Both the position numbers and the translations under genes were made by a program. From NCBI RefSeq assembly GCF_900217905.1, contig NZ_OBMO01000001.1, forward strand, positions 248,001 to 312,000: a stretch of DNA of 64,000 nt, read 5' to 3'. This stretch comes from Alloalcanivorax xenomutans (GTDB lineage Bacteria > Pseudomonadota > Gammaproteobacteria > Pseudomonadales > Alcanivoracaceae). The notes under the pieces were generated by a model. It was not told the DNA's origin. It saw only the letters and a list, made by a program, of their open reading frames with translations, and did no database searches. This document shows, in pieces, positions 8,509-17,099 of the stretch. Each line of letters begins with the position of its first letter. Position 1 is the stretch's first letter.

Positions 8509-9537
8509 TCACCCCGCCAGCACGGTTTTCGCGTCCTCCCCGGGCTCTTCACGCGCCAGCCGCGGCACCAGGAAGCCCGGCAGGCGCCCGCGCATTTCCC
8601 GCACCAGCGCCAGGGCCCGCCGATCGTCCACGGCGAAATGCGCGGCGCCGGCCACCGCGTCCAGTTGATGAAGGTAATAGGGCAGTACACGCGCCTCGTG
8701 CAAGGCCTCGGACAAAGCCACCAGGGCATCGCTGTCGTCGTTCACGCCGGCCAGCAACACCGACTGGTTCAGCAGGGTCACCCCCGCCGCGCCCAGGTCG
8801 GCACAGGCCATCGCCAGTTGTGGAGAGATCTCCCGGGCATGATTGGCATGAAACACCACCGTGGTGCGCCAGCGCGGCCGGGCCAGCAATTCGACCAATT
8901 CCTGATCCAGCCGGGCGGGCAGCACCACCGGCGTGCGCGTATGCACGCGCAGCCGGCGCAAATGCGGCAAGGCCGCCAGTTCATCCAGCAACTGCCGCAA
9001 CCGGCCGTTACTCAGGGTCAGCGGGTCCCCGCCGCTGAGAATCACTTCCTGAATGTCCTCGCGCCGCGCCAGCCAGTCCAGCGCCGCCCGCCAGCGTCCA
9101 CCGCTGAGATGGGTCTGATAGGGGAAATGGCGGCGGAAACAATAGCGGCAGTGCACCGCGCAGGCGCCGGTCACCACCAGCAAGGCGCGCCCGTGGTACT
9201 TGTGCAGTACCCCCGGCACCGGCGTATGCGCACTCTCATCCAACGGATCCGGCCCGTAACCGGGCACCTCGCGGCGTTCATCCCGGTGCGCGAGCACCTG
9301 CCGCAGCAGCGGATCCGCGGGGTTGCCCTTTTCGATCCGGTCCAGATAGGCCCGTGGCACCCGCAGGGGAAAATCACTGGCCGGATCAGCACCGGCGGCC
9401 AGGTCGGCACGGTCCAGTTCCAGCAGTTCACAGAGCTGGTCCAGGTCGGTGACCAGGTCCGCTTGCTGCCGACGCCACTCCGGCACCTGCCAACCGTCGG
9501 CCTCCTGCGTTATCATGGCCAACCTTTGTAACGCCAT
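8509..9537 (-). CDS. epmB: EF-P lysine 2,3-aminomutase EpmB (radical SAM)
   Basis: EpmB converts alpha-lysine to beta-lysine, which EpmA then attaches to elongation factor P. The radical-SAM cluster motif is CAVHCRYC (Cys126, Cys130, Cys133), followed by FRRHFPY and the SGGDPL glycine motif. Lys337 in [10 protein letters not shown] near the C terminus is the likely PLP lysine. The length of 342 is typical. Two starts are possible: 9537 (AGGA eight bases upstream) and 9516 (AAAGG six bases upstream). I keep the longer one but the shorter would leave room for an efp promoter. It is divergent from efp, and epmA follows efp, so the complete modification set is together. Confidence 0.95.
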   Translation of the reverse strand: MALQRLAMITQEADGWQVPEWRRQQADLVTDLDQLCELLELDRADLAAGADPASDFPLRVPRAYLDRIEKGNPADPLLRQVLAHRDERREVPGYGPDPLDESAHTPVPGVLHKYHGRALLVVTGACAVHCRYCFRRHFPYQTHLSGGRWRAALDWLARREDIQEVILSGGDPLTLSNGRLRQLLDELAALPHLRRLRVHTRTPVVLPARLDQELVELLARPRWRTTVVFHANHAREISPQLAMACADLGAAGVTLLNQSVLLAGVNDDSDALVALSEALHEARVLPYYLHQLDAVAGAAHFAVDDRRALALVREMRGRLPGFLVPRLAREEPGEDAKTVLAG

Positions 9538-9568
9538 CGAAAGATTCCTGAATCAACGGAAAGGGTTT

Positions 9569-10138
9569 ATGGCCAACTATTCTACCAGTGAATTCAAGTC
9601 CGGCTTGAAAGTGATGCTTGATGGGGACCCCTGTTCCATCATCGAGAACGAGTTCGTCAAGCCCGGCAAGGGCCAGGCATTCAACCGGGTCAAACTGCGC
9701 AACCTGAAAAGCGGCAAGGTCTGGGAACGGACGTTCAAGTCCGGGGACAGCCTGGAAGGCGCCGACGTCATGGACGTGGAGATGCAGTATCTCTACAGCG
9801 ATGGCGAGTTCTGGCACTTCATGGATCCGCAGAGCTTCGAGCAGAAAGCCGCCGATGCCGCCGCCGTGGGCGACGCCAAGCAGTGGCTGAAGGAAGAGGA
9901 CCTGTGCGAAATCACCCTCTACAACGGTGAACCGCTGTCGGTGTCCGCGCCCAACTTCGTCGAGCTGGAGATCGTGGAAACCGATCCCGGCCTGAAAGGC
10001 GACACCGCCGGCACTGGCGGCAAACCCGCCACCCTCTCCACCGGCGCGGTGGTCCGGGTACCGCTGTTCGTGCAGGTGGGCGAGGTGGTCAAGGTGGATA
10101 CCCGGACCGGCGAATACGTCGGCCGGATCAAAGGCTGA
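9569..10138 (+). CDS. efp: Elongation factor P
   Basis: This 189-residue protein begins [19 protein letters not shown] and has the three-barrel EF-P layout. It relieves ribosome stalling at polyproline stretches. Lys34, in VKPGKGQAF, is at the position that is beta-lysylated in E. coli, consistent with epmA and epmB next to it. The start at 9569 is chosen for homology and for a GGAAAGGG ribosome-binding site; a longer frame from 9449 overlaps epmB and is spurious. Only 31 bases separate it from the divergent epmB start, so its promoter probably lies inside the epmB 5' end. Confidence 0.98.
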   Translation: MANYSTSEFKSGLKVMLDGDPCSIIENEFVKPGKGQAFNRVKLRNLKSGKVWERTFKSGDSLEGADVMDVEMQYLYSDGEFWHFMDPQSFEQKAADAAAVGDAKQWLKEEDLCEITLYNGEPLSVSAPNFVELEIVETDPGLKGDTAGTGGKPATLSTGAVVRVPLFVQVGEVVKVDTRTGEYVGRIKG

Positions 10139-10172
10139 GCACCGCCTGGCCGTGTCCTGACGCCGGATAACC

Positions 10173-11111
10173 ATGTCATCCCGGATCTGGCAGCCCGCCG
10201 CTTCCCTGGAAGCCATGAAAGCGCGCGCCGAGCTTTTGAGCACGGTTCGCGCTTTTTTTGATGCCCGTGGCGTGCTGGAGGTGGAAACCCCCGCCCTGGC
10301 CGCTCACGGCGTCACCGACCCGCACATCCATTGCATCGAAGTGCCCGGCTACGGCTGGCTGCAGAGCTCGCCGGAGTACCACATGAAGCGGCTGCTGGCC
10401 GCCGGCAGCGGCCCGATCTACCAGTTGTCCCGAGTATTCCGTCACGGTGAGGCCGGCCCCCGCCACAATCCGGAATTCACCATGCTGGAGTGGTATCGGC
10501 CCGAATTCTCCCTGGAACAACTGATCGACGAATGTCTGGCGCTGTTGGGTCGGTGGCTCCGGCGGCCCAATGTGATCCGCCCTTTCCGCCACCTGTTCGC
10601 CGAGGTCACCGGGCTGGATCCGCTGACCTGCCCGCCAGCGGCGCTGGTGGCCGCCGCCGCCGAGGCCGGCGCGCCGCACGGTCTGGACCATCGTCAGTCG
10701 GTGGATTTCCTGATGGCGACACAAGTGGAAACCGCACTGGATCCGGCCACGCTCACCGTGGTCACCGACTTCCCCGCCTGGGCGGCGGCGCTGGCTCAGG
10801 TGCGGGAGGATGAGGACGGTGTGCCGGTGGCGCGGCGCTTCGAGATTTACCACGGCGGCCTGGAGCTGGCCAACGGCTATCAGGAATTGACCGACGCCGG
10901 CGAGCAGGCCCGGCGCTTCGCCGCCGACAACCAAGAGCGTGCCGGGCACGGTGACCGCGCCATGGCACCGGACCCGCATCTTCTGGCCGCGCTGCAAGCC
11001 GGCCTGCCGTCCTGCAGTGGCGTGGCCATGGGGGTGGAACGGCTATTGATGGCCATCCACGGATATCGCGACATCCGCCAGGTGCTCACCTTCCCCACCC
11101 AGCGGGCGTGA
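10173..11111 (+). CDS. epmA: EF-P lysine--lysine ligase EpmA (GenX/PoxA)
   Basis: EpmA is a truncated class II lysyl-tRNA synthetase homologue that attaches beta-lysine to Lys34 of EF-P. The 312-residue protein lacks the anticodon-binding domain but keeps class II motif 2 (FRHGEAGPRHNPEFTMLEW) and motif 3 (GVAMGVERLLMAI). It also has the amino-acid pocket stretch ELANGYQEL. It lies 34 nt after efp on the same strand, so they are probably co-transcribed. Its last 69 bases overlap the 3' end of the convergent hydrolase gene. Confidence 0.96.
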   Translation: MSSRIWQPAASLEAMKARAELLSTVRAFFDARGVLEVETPALAAHGVTDPHIHCIEVPGYGWLQSSPEYHMKRLLAAGSGPIYQLSRVFRHGEAGPRHNPEFTMLEWYRPEFSLEQLIDECLALLGRWLRRPNVIRPFRHLFAEVTGLDPLTCPPAALVAAAAEAGAPHGLDHRQSVDFLMATQVETALDPATLTVVTDFPAWAAALAQVREDEDGVPVARRFEIYHGGLELANGYQELTDAGEQARRFAADNQERAGHGDRAMAPDPHLLAALQAGLPSCSGVAMGVERLLMAIHGYRDIRQVLTFPTQRA

Positions 11112-12005
11112 CGCCCCGGCGCGCTGCGCGGTGGCGGCAATCAGCTCCCCGACACGCGGCAACACGGCGGGGGGCAGGTCATGGCCCATCCCTTCCAGAA
11201 TCGCCAGCCGGGCACCGGGAATCGCCTTGGCCGAGGCCTTGCCGCCGGCGGGGCGGATCAGCGGATCACTGCCACCGTGAATGATCTGCGCCGGACAGCG
11301 GACCCGGCGCAAATAGCGATTGAGGCTGCCGGTGGCGAGAATGGCCATGAATTGATTGCGGATACCGCGCGGGTTCAGGCCGCGTTCCCAGCTCTGCCGG
11401 AAGGCCCGCTCCAAGTCCTCCTGATCCTGCGGCAGCGTGCCGCCGATCCTGCTCATCATGTCGCGGCCAAACGCCAGATACTGATCCAGGGTTTCCACTT
11501 TCACCTTCGGCGCCACCAGGGTTTTCAGCGCCGCCGGTTTGGGTGGCGGCAGGAACGGACTGTTGTTGCTGGACATGATCGAAGTAAGACTGAGCACCCG
11601 GCTGGCCTGGGTTGCCGCGGTCAGCTGCGCGATCATACCGCCCATGGAAGCGCCCACCAGATGCGCCCTGGCAATGCCGAGAGCGTCCAGCAGACCCACC
11701 GTATCCGCCACCATATCCACCAGGGTGTAAGGCGCCGCCACCGGCATCCCCAGCATGTAGCGCGCCATCGCGCCCACTGGTCCCTGCCGGATCGGCGCGC
11801 GAATGGCGGTGGACATCCCCGCGTCCCGGTTATCAAAAGCGATCACCCGGTAGCCGCGGCGCGCCATGTCATCCAGCAGCGCCTCCGGCCAGAACACCCA
11901 CTGGGCGGACAACCCCATGATGAACAGGATCGGCTCGCCGTCCTCGGGCCCGCGGGCGTCGTAGTACAGCTCCATACCATTGCTTTTGATGATTCCGGAT
12001 GACAC
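11043..12005 (-). CDS. Alpha/beta hydrolase
   Basis: This 320-residue alpha/beta-hydrolase-fold protein shows LFIMGLSAQWVFWP (oxyanion region), the nucleophile elbow GASMGG, a late aspartate in HGGSDPLIRP and the catalytic histidine in LEGMGHDLPP. The likely start is the GTG at 12005, which has AGGAG about seven bases upstream; a GTG at 12020 is the alternative. The closest subgroup is the general esterase/haloalkane dehalogenase-like hydrolases; the substrate is not predictable. The last 69 bases overlap epmA on the other strand, an unusually long tail-to-tail overlap. Confidence 0.88.
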   Translation of the reverse strand: MSSGIIKSNGMELYYDARGPEDGEPILFIMGLSAQWVFWPEALLDDMARRGYRVIAFDNRDAGMSTAIRAPIRQGPVGAMARYMLGMPVAAPYTLVDMVADTVGLLDALGIARAHLVGASMGGMIAQLTAATQASRVLSLTSIMSSNNSPFLPPPKPAALKTLVAPKVKVETLDQYLAFGRDMMSRIGGTLPQDQEDLERAFRQSWERGLNPRGIRNQFMAILATGSLNRYLRRVRCPAQIIHGGSDPLIRPAGGKASAKAIPGARLAILEGMGHDLPPAVLPRVGELIAATAQRAGASRPLGGEGEHLADVAISVDGHQ

Positions 12006-12141
12006 CTGGACGCTCCTCACCTGTGGCTGGCCCGCCCCGCTCCCGATCCCCGGGCACCGACGCGATAATGGATCAAAGGTTAAGCAAGGCCGGGAAGGTC
12101 AACAAGACATCCTCCTCGGTTTGGCCCCGCCGGCATGACCT

Positions 12142-12651
12142 TCAGCCTTCGTCTTCCTGCAGACAACGGCGCAGTAGCCGCGTCAGAGAGGCCTGATCGG
12201 AAGCGGACAACGGCTCACAGAGATGGTGCAGCGCGCGCCGTTCGATGCGGGCGCAAAGAGATGCCGTGCTCAAACCCTTGGCGGTCAGCGAGACCCTGGC
12301 GGCGCGGCGGTCCAGGTCATTCACCTGGCGTTCCACCAACCCCTCTTCCACCAAGGCGGTCACCAACCGGGTCAACTGGCCCTTGTCCCTGCCGGAGCAC
12401 GCCGCCACATCGCGCATCCCCATCGCCCCGCGCCGTTGCAGCAGCAACAGCACCTGCACCGCCGGTGGCGGCAAGCGTATGCCCTCGCGGCGCAACCCGT
12501 CGCGCAGCTCCCGACGCAGACGGATCAACACGCCGTCCAGAGCCTGAGACAGCTCATTCAATACATCCAAGCCGAATTCCTCCTGCCGCGGTTGCCGATC
12601 GGCCCCGTCATCCCATCCGAAATTATTGACCAAGTCTATCAAAGCCCCCAT
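12142..12651 (-). CDS. MarR-family transcriptional regulator
   Basis: This 169-residue winged-helix protein has the MarR recognition region RDVAACSGRDKGQLTRLVTALVEEGLVERQVNDLDRR (described by its ends: RDVAACSGRDKGQ and VERQVNDLDRR). MarR proteins usually bind DNA as dimers and release it on binding small phenolic or lipophilic ligands. The ATG at 12651 gives a normal MarR length; extension to 12966 would run through the region before dapA and is rejected. It is divergent from the dapA-like unit, whose promoter starts about 30 bases away, so it could regulate that gene as well as itself. The ligand is unknown. Confidence 0.85.
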   Translation of the reverse strand: MGALIDLVNNFGWDDGADRQPRQEEFGLDVLNELSQALDGVLIRLRRELRDGLRREGIRLPPPAVQVLLLLQRRGAMGMRDVAACSGRDKGQLTRLVTALVEEGLVERQVNDLDRRAARVSLTAKGLSTASLCARIERRALHHLCEPLSASDQASLTRLLRRCLQEDEG

Positions 12652-12680
12652 CGGGAAGCGCGTGACGCCGGCAATCCCGA

Positions 12681-12710
12681 TTGACCGATCGTTCCGGCCA
12701 CTGCTAAAGT
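12681..12710 (+). promoter_or_regulatory. Predicted sigma-70 promoter of the dapA-like leader
   Basis: TTGACC at 12681-12686 and TAAAGT at 12705-12710 are separated by 18 bases, a reasonable -35/-10 pair. Transcription would start near 12717 and run through a 27-codon open frame into the terminator ending at 12890. The promoter lies just upstream of the divergent MarR start at 12651. Confidence 0.5.
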
Positions 12711-12744
12711 CGGGCCTCGACAGTGTCAATTCAGACTCACACCG

Positions 12745-12828
12745 ATGCACCCGACTTTCTCCAATAAACGCCAGGCCAAGAAACGGACCTCCGATGTCCG
12801 GGCCGGGTGCCGCATGGAAAAAGTCTGA
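12745..12828 (+). CDS. Putative 27-residue basic leader peptide
   Basis: A short frame starts at ATG 12745 and ends at TGA 12826-12828. It encodes 27 residues beginning MHPTFSNKRQAKKR and ending GCRMEKV, with four lysines and five arginines, including a Lys-Lys pair at codons 12 and 13. It lies between a predicted promoter and a strong intrinsic terminator, and before a DapA-like gene of lysine biosynthesis. That is the layout of a leader peptide in amino-acid attenuation. The weak point is the absence of a clear Shine-Dalgarno sequence before the ATG. It could instead be a noncoding leader or a small RNA. Confidence 0.35.
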   Translation: MHPTFSNKRQAKKRTSDVRAGCRMEKV

Positions 12829-12856
12829 ATCACCACTGACGTCAGATCTTAAACAA

Positions 12857-12890
12857 AACCCGGTCGCGGATGGCGCGACCGGGTTTTTTA
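12857..12890 (+). terminator. Strong intrinsic terminator (possible attenuator)
   Basis: A 12-bp perfect stem, AACCCGGTCGCG at 12857-12868 with CGCGACCGGGTT at 12874-12885 and a five-base loop, is followed by a T run ending at 12889. It sits 45 bases before the dapA-like start. Bases 12801-12808 (GGCCGGGT) can pair with 12858-12865 (ACCCGGTC, one G-U pair) in the 5' arm, so a competing antiterminator is possible. Confidence 0.9.
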
Positions 12891-12934
12891 TTGCCTGCCA
12901 GCGCCCCCGATCCTCAACACAAGGAATACCCAAC

Positions 12935-13813
12935 ATGTTTGAAGGTTCCCTGGTCGCGCTGGTCACTCCCTTTCAGGATTATCGGATCGACTTCCCCGCT
13001 TTGCGGCGCTGTCTTGATCTGCATCTGACTGGCGGCACCGAAGGCCTGGTGATCGCCGGCACCACCGGTGAGGCGCCCACTTTGTCAAAGCAGGAATACG
13101 GACAGCTGCTGGAGGAAGTGTGCCGATATGTGGCGGGCCGGCTACCGGTTATCGCCGGCGCCACGTCCTACGATCCCATAGCCGCGTTACAGTGGGTGAA
13201 CATCGCCCGGGAGTGCGGCGCGGATGCGGCACTCTGCGCCACCGGATTCTATAACCGGCCCAATCAGGAGGGGCTGTACCACCATTTCCGATACCTGCAT
13301 GACAACAGCGACCTCCCCCTCCTGATTTACAACATTCCTCCCCGTACCATCGTCGACATTCAACCGGAAACCATGGCACGCCTGGCTGTCCTGGAACGGG
13401 TGATCGGCGTCAAGGATGCCTGCCGCGACCTGGCCCGGCCGGCGCAGGAACGTGCCCTCATTGGCGACGACTTCATCTGGCTTTCCGGCGATGACTGTAC
13501 TTCGGCGGCCTATAACGCCATGGGGGGACAGGGCGTGATCAGCGTTATCGCCAATATCCTGCCCCGCGCAAGCCGGCAATTGCAGGACGCCTGCCGCGAC
13601 AACGACTTCGCCACCGCGACCCGCTTGCAGCAAGCACTGACACCATTGATTCAGGCATTGAGCCTCGCCCCCAATCCGGCCGGCGTGAAATACGCCTGTT
13701 CCTTGCTGGAGTTGTGTACGGAGGAATGCCGGCCGCCAATGATGGCGCTGGACGAGCCTGGCCGCCAGGCGATACGGGCGGCGCTGGAACCGTGGTTACA
13801 AGAGGGTTGGTGA
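12935..13813 (+). CDS. dapA: 4-hydroxy-tetrahydrodipicolinate synthase (DapA-like)
   Basis: This 292-residue TIM-barrel aldolase of the DapA/NAL family would condense pyruvate with aspartate semialdehyde in lysine and diaminopimelate synthesis. Supporting motifs are GTTGEAPTL, the tyrosine motif TGFYNRPNQEGLY, LIYNIPPRT, the Schiff-base lysine in VIGVKDACRDL, and LSGDDCTSAAYNAMGGQGVISV. The arginine in YNRPNQ matches the residue that binds the semialdehyde carboxylate in true DapA. The start at 12935 has AAGGAA upstream. It stands alone, not next to bamC/nlpB as in many relatives, so it could be a paralogue with another aldol substrate. A terminator follows. Confidence 0.85.
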   Translation: MFEGSLVALVTPFQDYRIDFPALRRCLDLHLTGGTEGLVIAGTTGEAPTLSKQEYGQLLEEVCRYVAGRLPVIAGATSYDPIAALQWVNIARECGADAALCATGFYNRPNQEGLYHHFRYLHDNSDLPLLIYNIPPRTIVDIQPETMARLAVLERVIGVKDACRDLARPAQERALIGDDFIWLSGDDCTSAAYNAMGGQGVISVIANILPRASRQLQDACRDNDFATATRLQQALTPLIQALSLAPNPAGVKYACSLLELCTEECRPPMMALDEPGRQAIRAALEPWLQEGW

Positions 13814-13823
13814 AAGGCAGCGA

Positions 13824-13861
13824 GGCGCGGACGGTCAACCCGTCCGCGCCGCCGCGTTTTA
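13824..13861 (+). terminator. Intrinsic terminator after the dapA-like gene
   Basis: The inverted repeat GGCGCGGACG (13824-13833) and CGTCCGCGCC (13841-13850) is followed six bases later by TTTT. It lies between the dapA-like stop and the end of the convergent acylase gene. The T tract after a short GC spacer makes it a moderately good terminator for the plus strand. Confidence 0.65.
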
Positions 13862-16243
13862 CTGGCTCAATTCGGTGATGGAGATGCTCTGTTGCTTGAT
13901 CTGTTCCTCGGTGAACGGGAACTCAAGCCATGTTTTCTCTGAATAATCCTCGGTGGCCTCGCTGTAATAGGGGCTGGCCGGGTCCGTGGTCACCGCGTGA
14001 GTGAGCATGGTGTAGGCCCGCACCGGCTCGCCTTCCGGGAAATCCACCACGTGCATGTAGGTGTTGCGCAGCACCGTGAAGTAGCCTTCATAGCCTTCAC
14101 CGCCGAACTGTGGAATGTCGGTGCCGGTCTTGGCGTACTTCTGCCAGTCACGGACCTTGGCGTTCAGAGCCACGCCGGAGTCCACCACTTCCTGTACGGC
14201 CTCGGAAAAAGCGGCTTCCACGGCGGCAACCACATCCGCGTTACCGGTATTCAGGCCATTCGGTGTGTGTATCGGATCTTCCGCCTTGAACGGATTGGCG
14301 TAAAGCTCATCCTGGTTGCGGATCTTGAGCCAAAACGCTTTCCAGATATGAGCGCCGACCGCATCCAGGTTGCCGGTGTTGTCCCAGTTGGTCAGCACGG
14401 TACAGGCTTCAGCTTCATCGGCGGTATTACCCGGGCAAACCAGCGACAATACATCCGCTTTCAACAATTCCGCGCTCAGGTTACGGCTGTTCAACACCAT
14501 TTCCCGAACCGTTTCACTGCTGGCGCCGGCCGTGCCGTGACCATCGGTGCCCGCCTTGCGGTCTTCCACCATCATGTGCCCCATGCGGGTACGCAGGCTT
14601 TGTTCATAGTCTTCCTGACCCATGATGCCGGCGTAACCGGTCAGCGGCTGGTCCGGATTACTCAGCCAATAGCTGTCATTCATGTTGGCAATGTAATCCG
14701 TGGTCAGCAGCACCGGCAGGTTGGCCGGACCGAACGTCCCCGGCGCGGCGGAATCCGAATCGGTTTTCCAGTCACACTCGGAACGGCTACCGTCCAGCAG
14801 TGGCAGACCGGGTACCGCCTGCAGGATGACCGGTCCCAGGGTCGGCACCAGACAGCCCGCCAACATGCTGTCCGGCACGTTGGGAACCGCGGTGATATCG
14901 GAATACAGCGCACGCTCGTCGTCGCGGCCAATGGCGGAGGTATTCACCCAGGGAATGCCCACGTACCGCTTGATGCTGGCCACGAACTCGTCCAGCGAAC
15001 CGGCATGGCCGAAGGCGAAAAAGTTCTTGAACGAGCGGGTATTCTCCAGGTTCACGTCACGCAATGTGAACGCCTGATTGGTGTCCCAGGCCAACGCCGG
15101 ATGCAGCGATGACAAGTTGATCATCGGACCGTACTCGGAACGATAAAGAGTGCGGGACACAGGCGCCAGAGAACCGTCCTCCTGCAGCACTTGAACGGTG
15201 ATGGTTTCCTCTTGCAGGGGCTGTTCCGCGCCATCCTTGATGTAGGTGGTCGGGTCGCCGTCCTTCAAGGCGAGGCGATAAAGTGTGAACCGCCGCGCGG
15301 TGGACACCGTATGCGACCAGGACACGTTGTTGTTGAAGCCCAACAACACCATGGGCGCGCCCATGATGGAGACGCCGGCCACATCAAGTTTGCCCGGCAG
15401 GGTCATGTGCATTTGATAGAAGCGATCCACCCCTTCCAGATACCAGTGTGGATTGGCAAAATTCAGCGACCGGCCGCTCTGGGTAGCTTCGCCGCCAAAG
15501 GCATAAGTGTTACTGCCGATACCGAACTGGCGCCCCAGTTGGAACCGCTCCGGATCCAGATCGATCTCGCTGCCGCTTTCAGGGGAAGGGTTACGCAGAC
15601 GCAGCGGTGCCGCTGAAGGTGGCGCGGCAGCGGTAATCTCCTCGACCCAGTTGGCGGAGCTGGCCGCCAGATTCAACGCCACCAGACGGCGAAATACAGC
15701 CTTTTCATCGATTTCACCAAGCCATTCCGCGTCACGGCAATCGGCATGGCGACCGGCATGCTGGCCGGCCTGGATTTCATTCAGGTAGCGGTTATAACCA
15801 ACAGCGAAGCCATCCGACAGCTCGCGCATCTCTTGCGGCTGCTCCGCCATGAAGTCCTCGACCTGCTGGTCATTAACCACAAACCGGAAGAAGAAATCCG
15901 CTTCCAGGTTCGACGGCGAACCGAAAGTCCCCGTCACCGCCGCCGGTTCATCCGGACCAAAATACCGCGACCGTTCTCCACGGAAGGTCACATAAGCGTC
16001 CGCCAGCACACAGAGGTTATCCTCGGCAATGGCATAGCCGTGGCCATAACCAAGACCACGATAGTCGTCAGCACTGATATGAGGGATACCCTGGGTGGTT
16101 CGTTCAATAGTGGCGTTGTAGGAGATCGAGGACCGATTGGAGGAGGAATCACTGCCACAGCCGCTCAAGGCGACCGCGACGGACAACACGCAAGCGGCGG
16201 ATAAGCCGCCCCTATAGTGAACAGAAAAGTCAGGAAAAGGCAT
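13859..16243 (-). CDS. Penicillin acylase family lipoprotein (AHL-acylase-like)
   Basis: This 794-residue Ntn-hydrolase resembles acyl-homoserine-lactone acylases and other penicillin acylase family members, which cleave amide-linked acyl chains. It has a lipoprotein signal with lipobox LSGC (Cys29), an alpha-subunit region with GHGYAIAEDNLCVLADAY, and the autoproteolytic nucleophile Ser244 in GIGSNTYAFGG. The beta-chain motifs SWSHTVSTARRFTLY and NMNDSYWLSNP are also present. The start at 16243 has GGGAG eight bases upstream. Unlike the secreted AHL acylases it seems lipid-anchored. The gene upstream encodes an AraC regulator on the same strand. Substrate (AHL, penicillin, N-acyl amino acid) is not settled by sequence. 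Confidence 0.85.
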   Translation of the reverse strand: MPFPDFSVHYRGGLSAACVLSVAVALSGCGSDSSSNRSSISYNATIERTTQGIPHISADDYRGLGYGHGYAIAEDNLCVLADAYVTFRGERSRYFGPDEPAAVTGTFGSPSNLEADFFFRFVVNDQQVEDFMAEQPQEMRELSDGFAVGYNRYLNEIQAGQHAGRHADCRDAEWLGEIDEKAVFRRLVALNLAASSANWVEEITAAAPPSAAPLRLRNPSPESGSEIDLDPERFQLGRQFGIGSNTYAFGGEATQSGRSLNFANPHWYLEGVDRFYQMHMTLPGKLDVAGVSIMGAPMVLLGFNNNVSWSHTVSTARRFTLYRLALKDGDPTTYIKDGAEQPLQEETITVQVLQEDGSLAPVSRTLYRSEYGPMINLSSLHPALAWDTNQAFTLRDVNLENTRSFKNFFAFGHAGSLDEFVASIKRYVGIPWVNTSAIGRDDERALYSDITAVPNVPDSMLAGCLVPTLGPVILQAVPGLPLLDGSRSECDWKTDSDSAAPGTFGPANLPVLLTTDYIANMNDSYWLSNPDQPLTGYAGIMGQEDYEQSLRTRMGHMMVEDRKAGTDGHGTAGASSETVREMVLNSRNLSAELLKADVLSLVCPGNTADEAEACTVLTNWDNTGNLDAVGAHIWKAFWLKIRNQDELYANPFKAEDPIHTPNGLNTGNADVVAAVEAAFSEAVQEVVDSGVALNAKVRDWQKYAKTGTDIPQFGGEGYEGYFTVLRNTYMHVVDFPEGEPVRAYTMLTHAVTTDPASPYYSEATEDYSEKTWLEFPFTEEQIKQQSISITELSQ

Positions 16244-16259
16244 TGCAGCACTCCCATTT

Positions 16260-16290
16260 TTGTTATTAAGACAGCGTTATTGAAATAACA
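16260..16290. promoter_or_regulatory. Candidate AraC-type operator (GTTATT repeats)
   Basis: GTTATT occurs at 16262-16267 and 16276-16281, 14 bases apart, and again inverted (AATAAC) at 16284-16289. The region is just upstream of the acylase start. The longer form TTGTTATT at 16260-16267 is repeated at 17112-17119, upstream of the neighbouring AraC gene. This could be the binding site of that regulator; no biochemical support is available. Confidence 0.35.
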
Positions 16291-16331
16291 AATTCTAGGG
16301 ACGTACTGACAGGTAGGCTTGAACGCAGCGG

Positions 16332-17099
16332 CTATTTCATGTGCAACCGCATTCCCCGGGCCAGAAACGACGGGGTCAGGCCAAAAAATGCTTTCAAGGT
16401 GCGGGTAAGATGAGCGGAATCGGAGAAGCCCACATCATGGGCCACGCTGATCAGGGTATCGCCACGGGCAATGCACTCAACCGCACGGCGCATGCGGGCC
16501 CACAACAAATAGCTTTTTATGGAAATCCCGAGGGATTCGGAGAACAGATGGGTCAGCCGGTCCTGGGACAGCCCGACCTCTTCTCCCAGTTCCGCCACCG
16601 TGCTGGTCAACGGCAATTCCTTTTTGATTTTCTGAGCGACGTGCATGACGCGCATATCAATGGGCATACGAATCGGTTGGTATCCGACGATAGCGCGAGG
16701 CAGTTGTGTGGTGAGCCGAAAAAACGCCGCATCCTCGAAAGCCTCGCTGGTACAGCGACGAACCCAGTCCACCGGCAGGGCAGCGTCATCCAGAGTCACC
16801 GCCTTGACGCCCTCCTCCCCGAGAAAAGCCGAAAGCGCGTGGTACTCATAACTCTGCGGGTCGAAGTTGAGCGACAGCAAGGGAACCGAGCCGGCATCCA
16901 GCGACCGGGTCACCTGTTTGCCGACCAGGGCGGCGTGATAGGGCTGCACCGCGCCGTCGGATTCACACAGCGTGAACGGCGTGTCATTCAATGACAGCAG
17001 CAAGGTGACGGTATGACGCTGGGTATAACCGGAAGCAATCCCCTCCGTCAGGTATAAAAAGCGGTCGTCCCAGACATAAAGCACATTGGGAAATCCCAT
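16332..17099 (-). CDS. AraC-family transcriptional regulator
   Basis: This 255-residue protein has a C-terminal pair of helix-turn-helix segments typical of AraC/XylS. The first is near TVAELGEEVGLSQDRLTHLF and the second near DTLISVAHDVGFSDSAHLTR, ending with the conserved FFGLTPSFL. The N-terminal half is an unassigned ligand or dimerisation domain. It is 88 bases upstream of the acylase gene on the same strand, with shared GTTATT-type repeats before both genes. That suggests it controls itself and the acylase. The effector is unknown. Confidence 0.88.
   Translation of the reverse strand: MGFPNVLYVWDDRFLYLTEGIASGYTQRHTVTLLLSLNDTPFTLCESDGAVQPYHAALVGKQVTRSLDAGSVPLLSLNFDPQSYEYHALSAFLGEEGVKAVTLDDAALPVDWVRRCTSEAFEDAAFFRLTTQLPRAIVGYQPIRMPIDMRVMHVAQKIKKELPLTSTVAELGEEVGLSQDRLTHLFSESLGISIKSYLLWARMRRAVECIARGDTLISVAHDVGFSDSAHLTRTLKAFFGLTPSFLARGMRLHMK

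Noticed and set aside
12690..12934. L-box lysine riboswitch before dapA-like gene
   Set aside because: The leader of about 174 bases is too short for a lysine riboswitch plus terminator, and its conserved loops were not seen; peptide attenuation is the better idea.
12652..12966. N-terminal extension of the MarR protein
   Set aside because: The extra 105 residues run antisense through the leader and terminator and have no MarR similarity.
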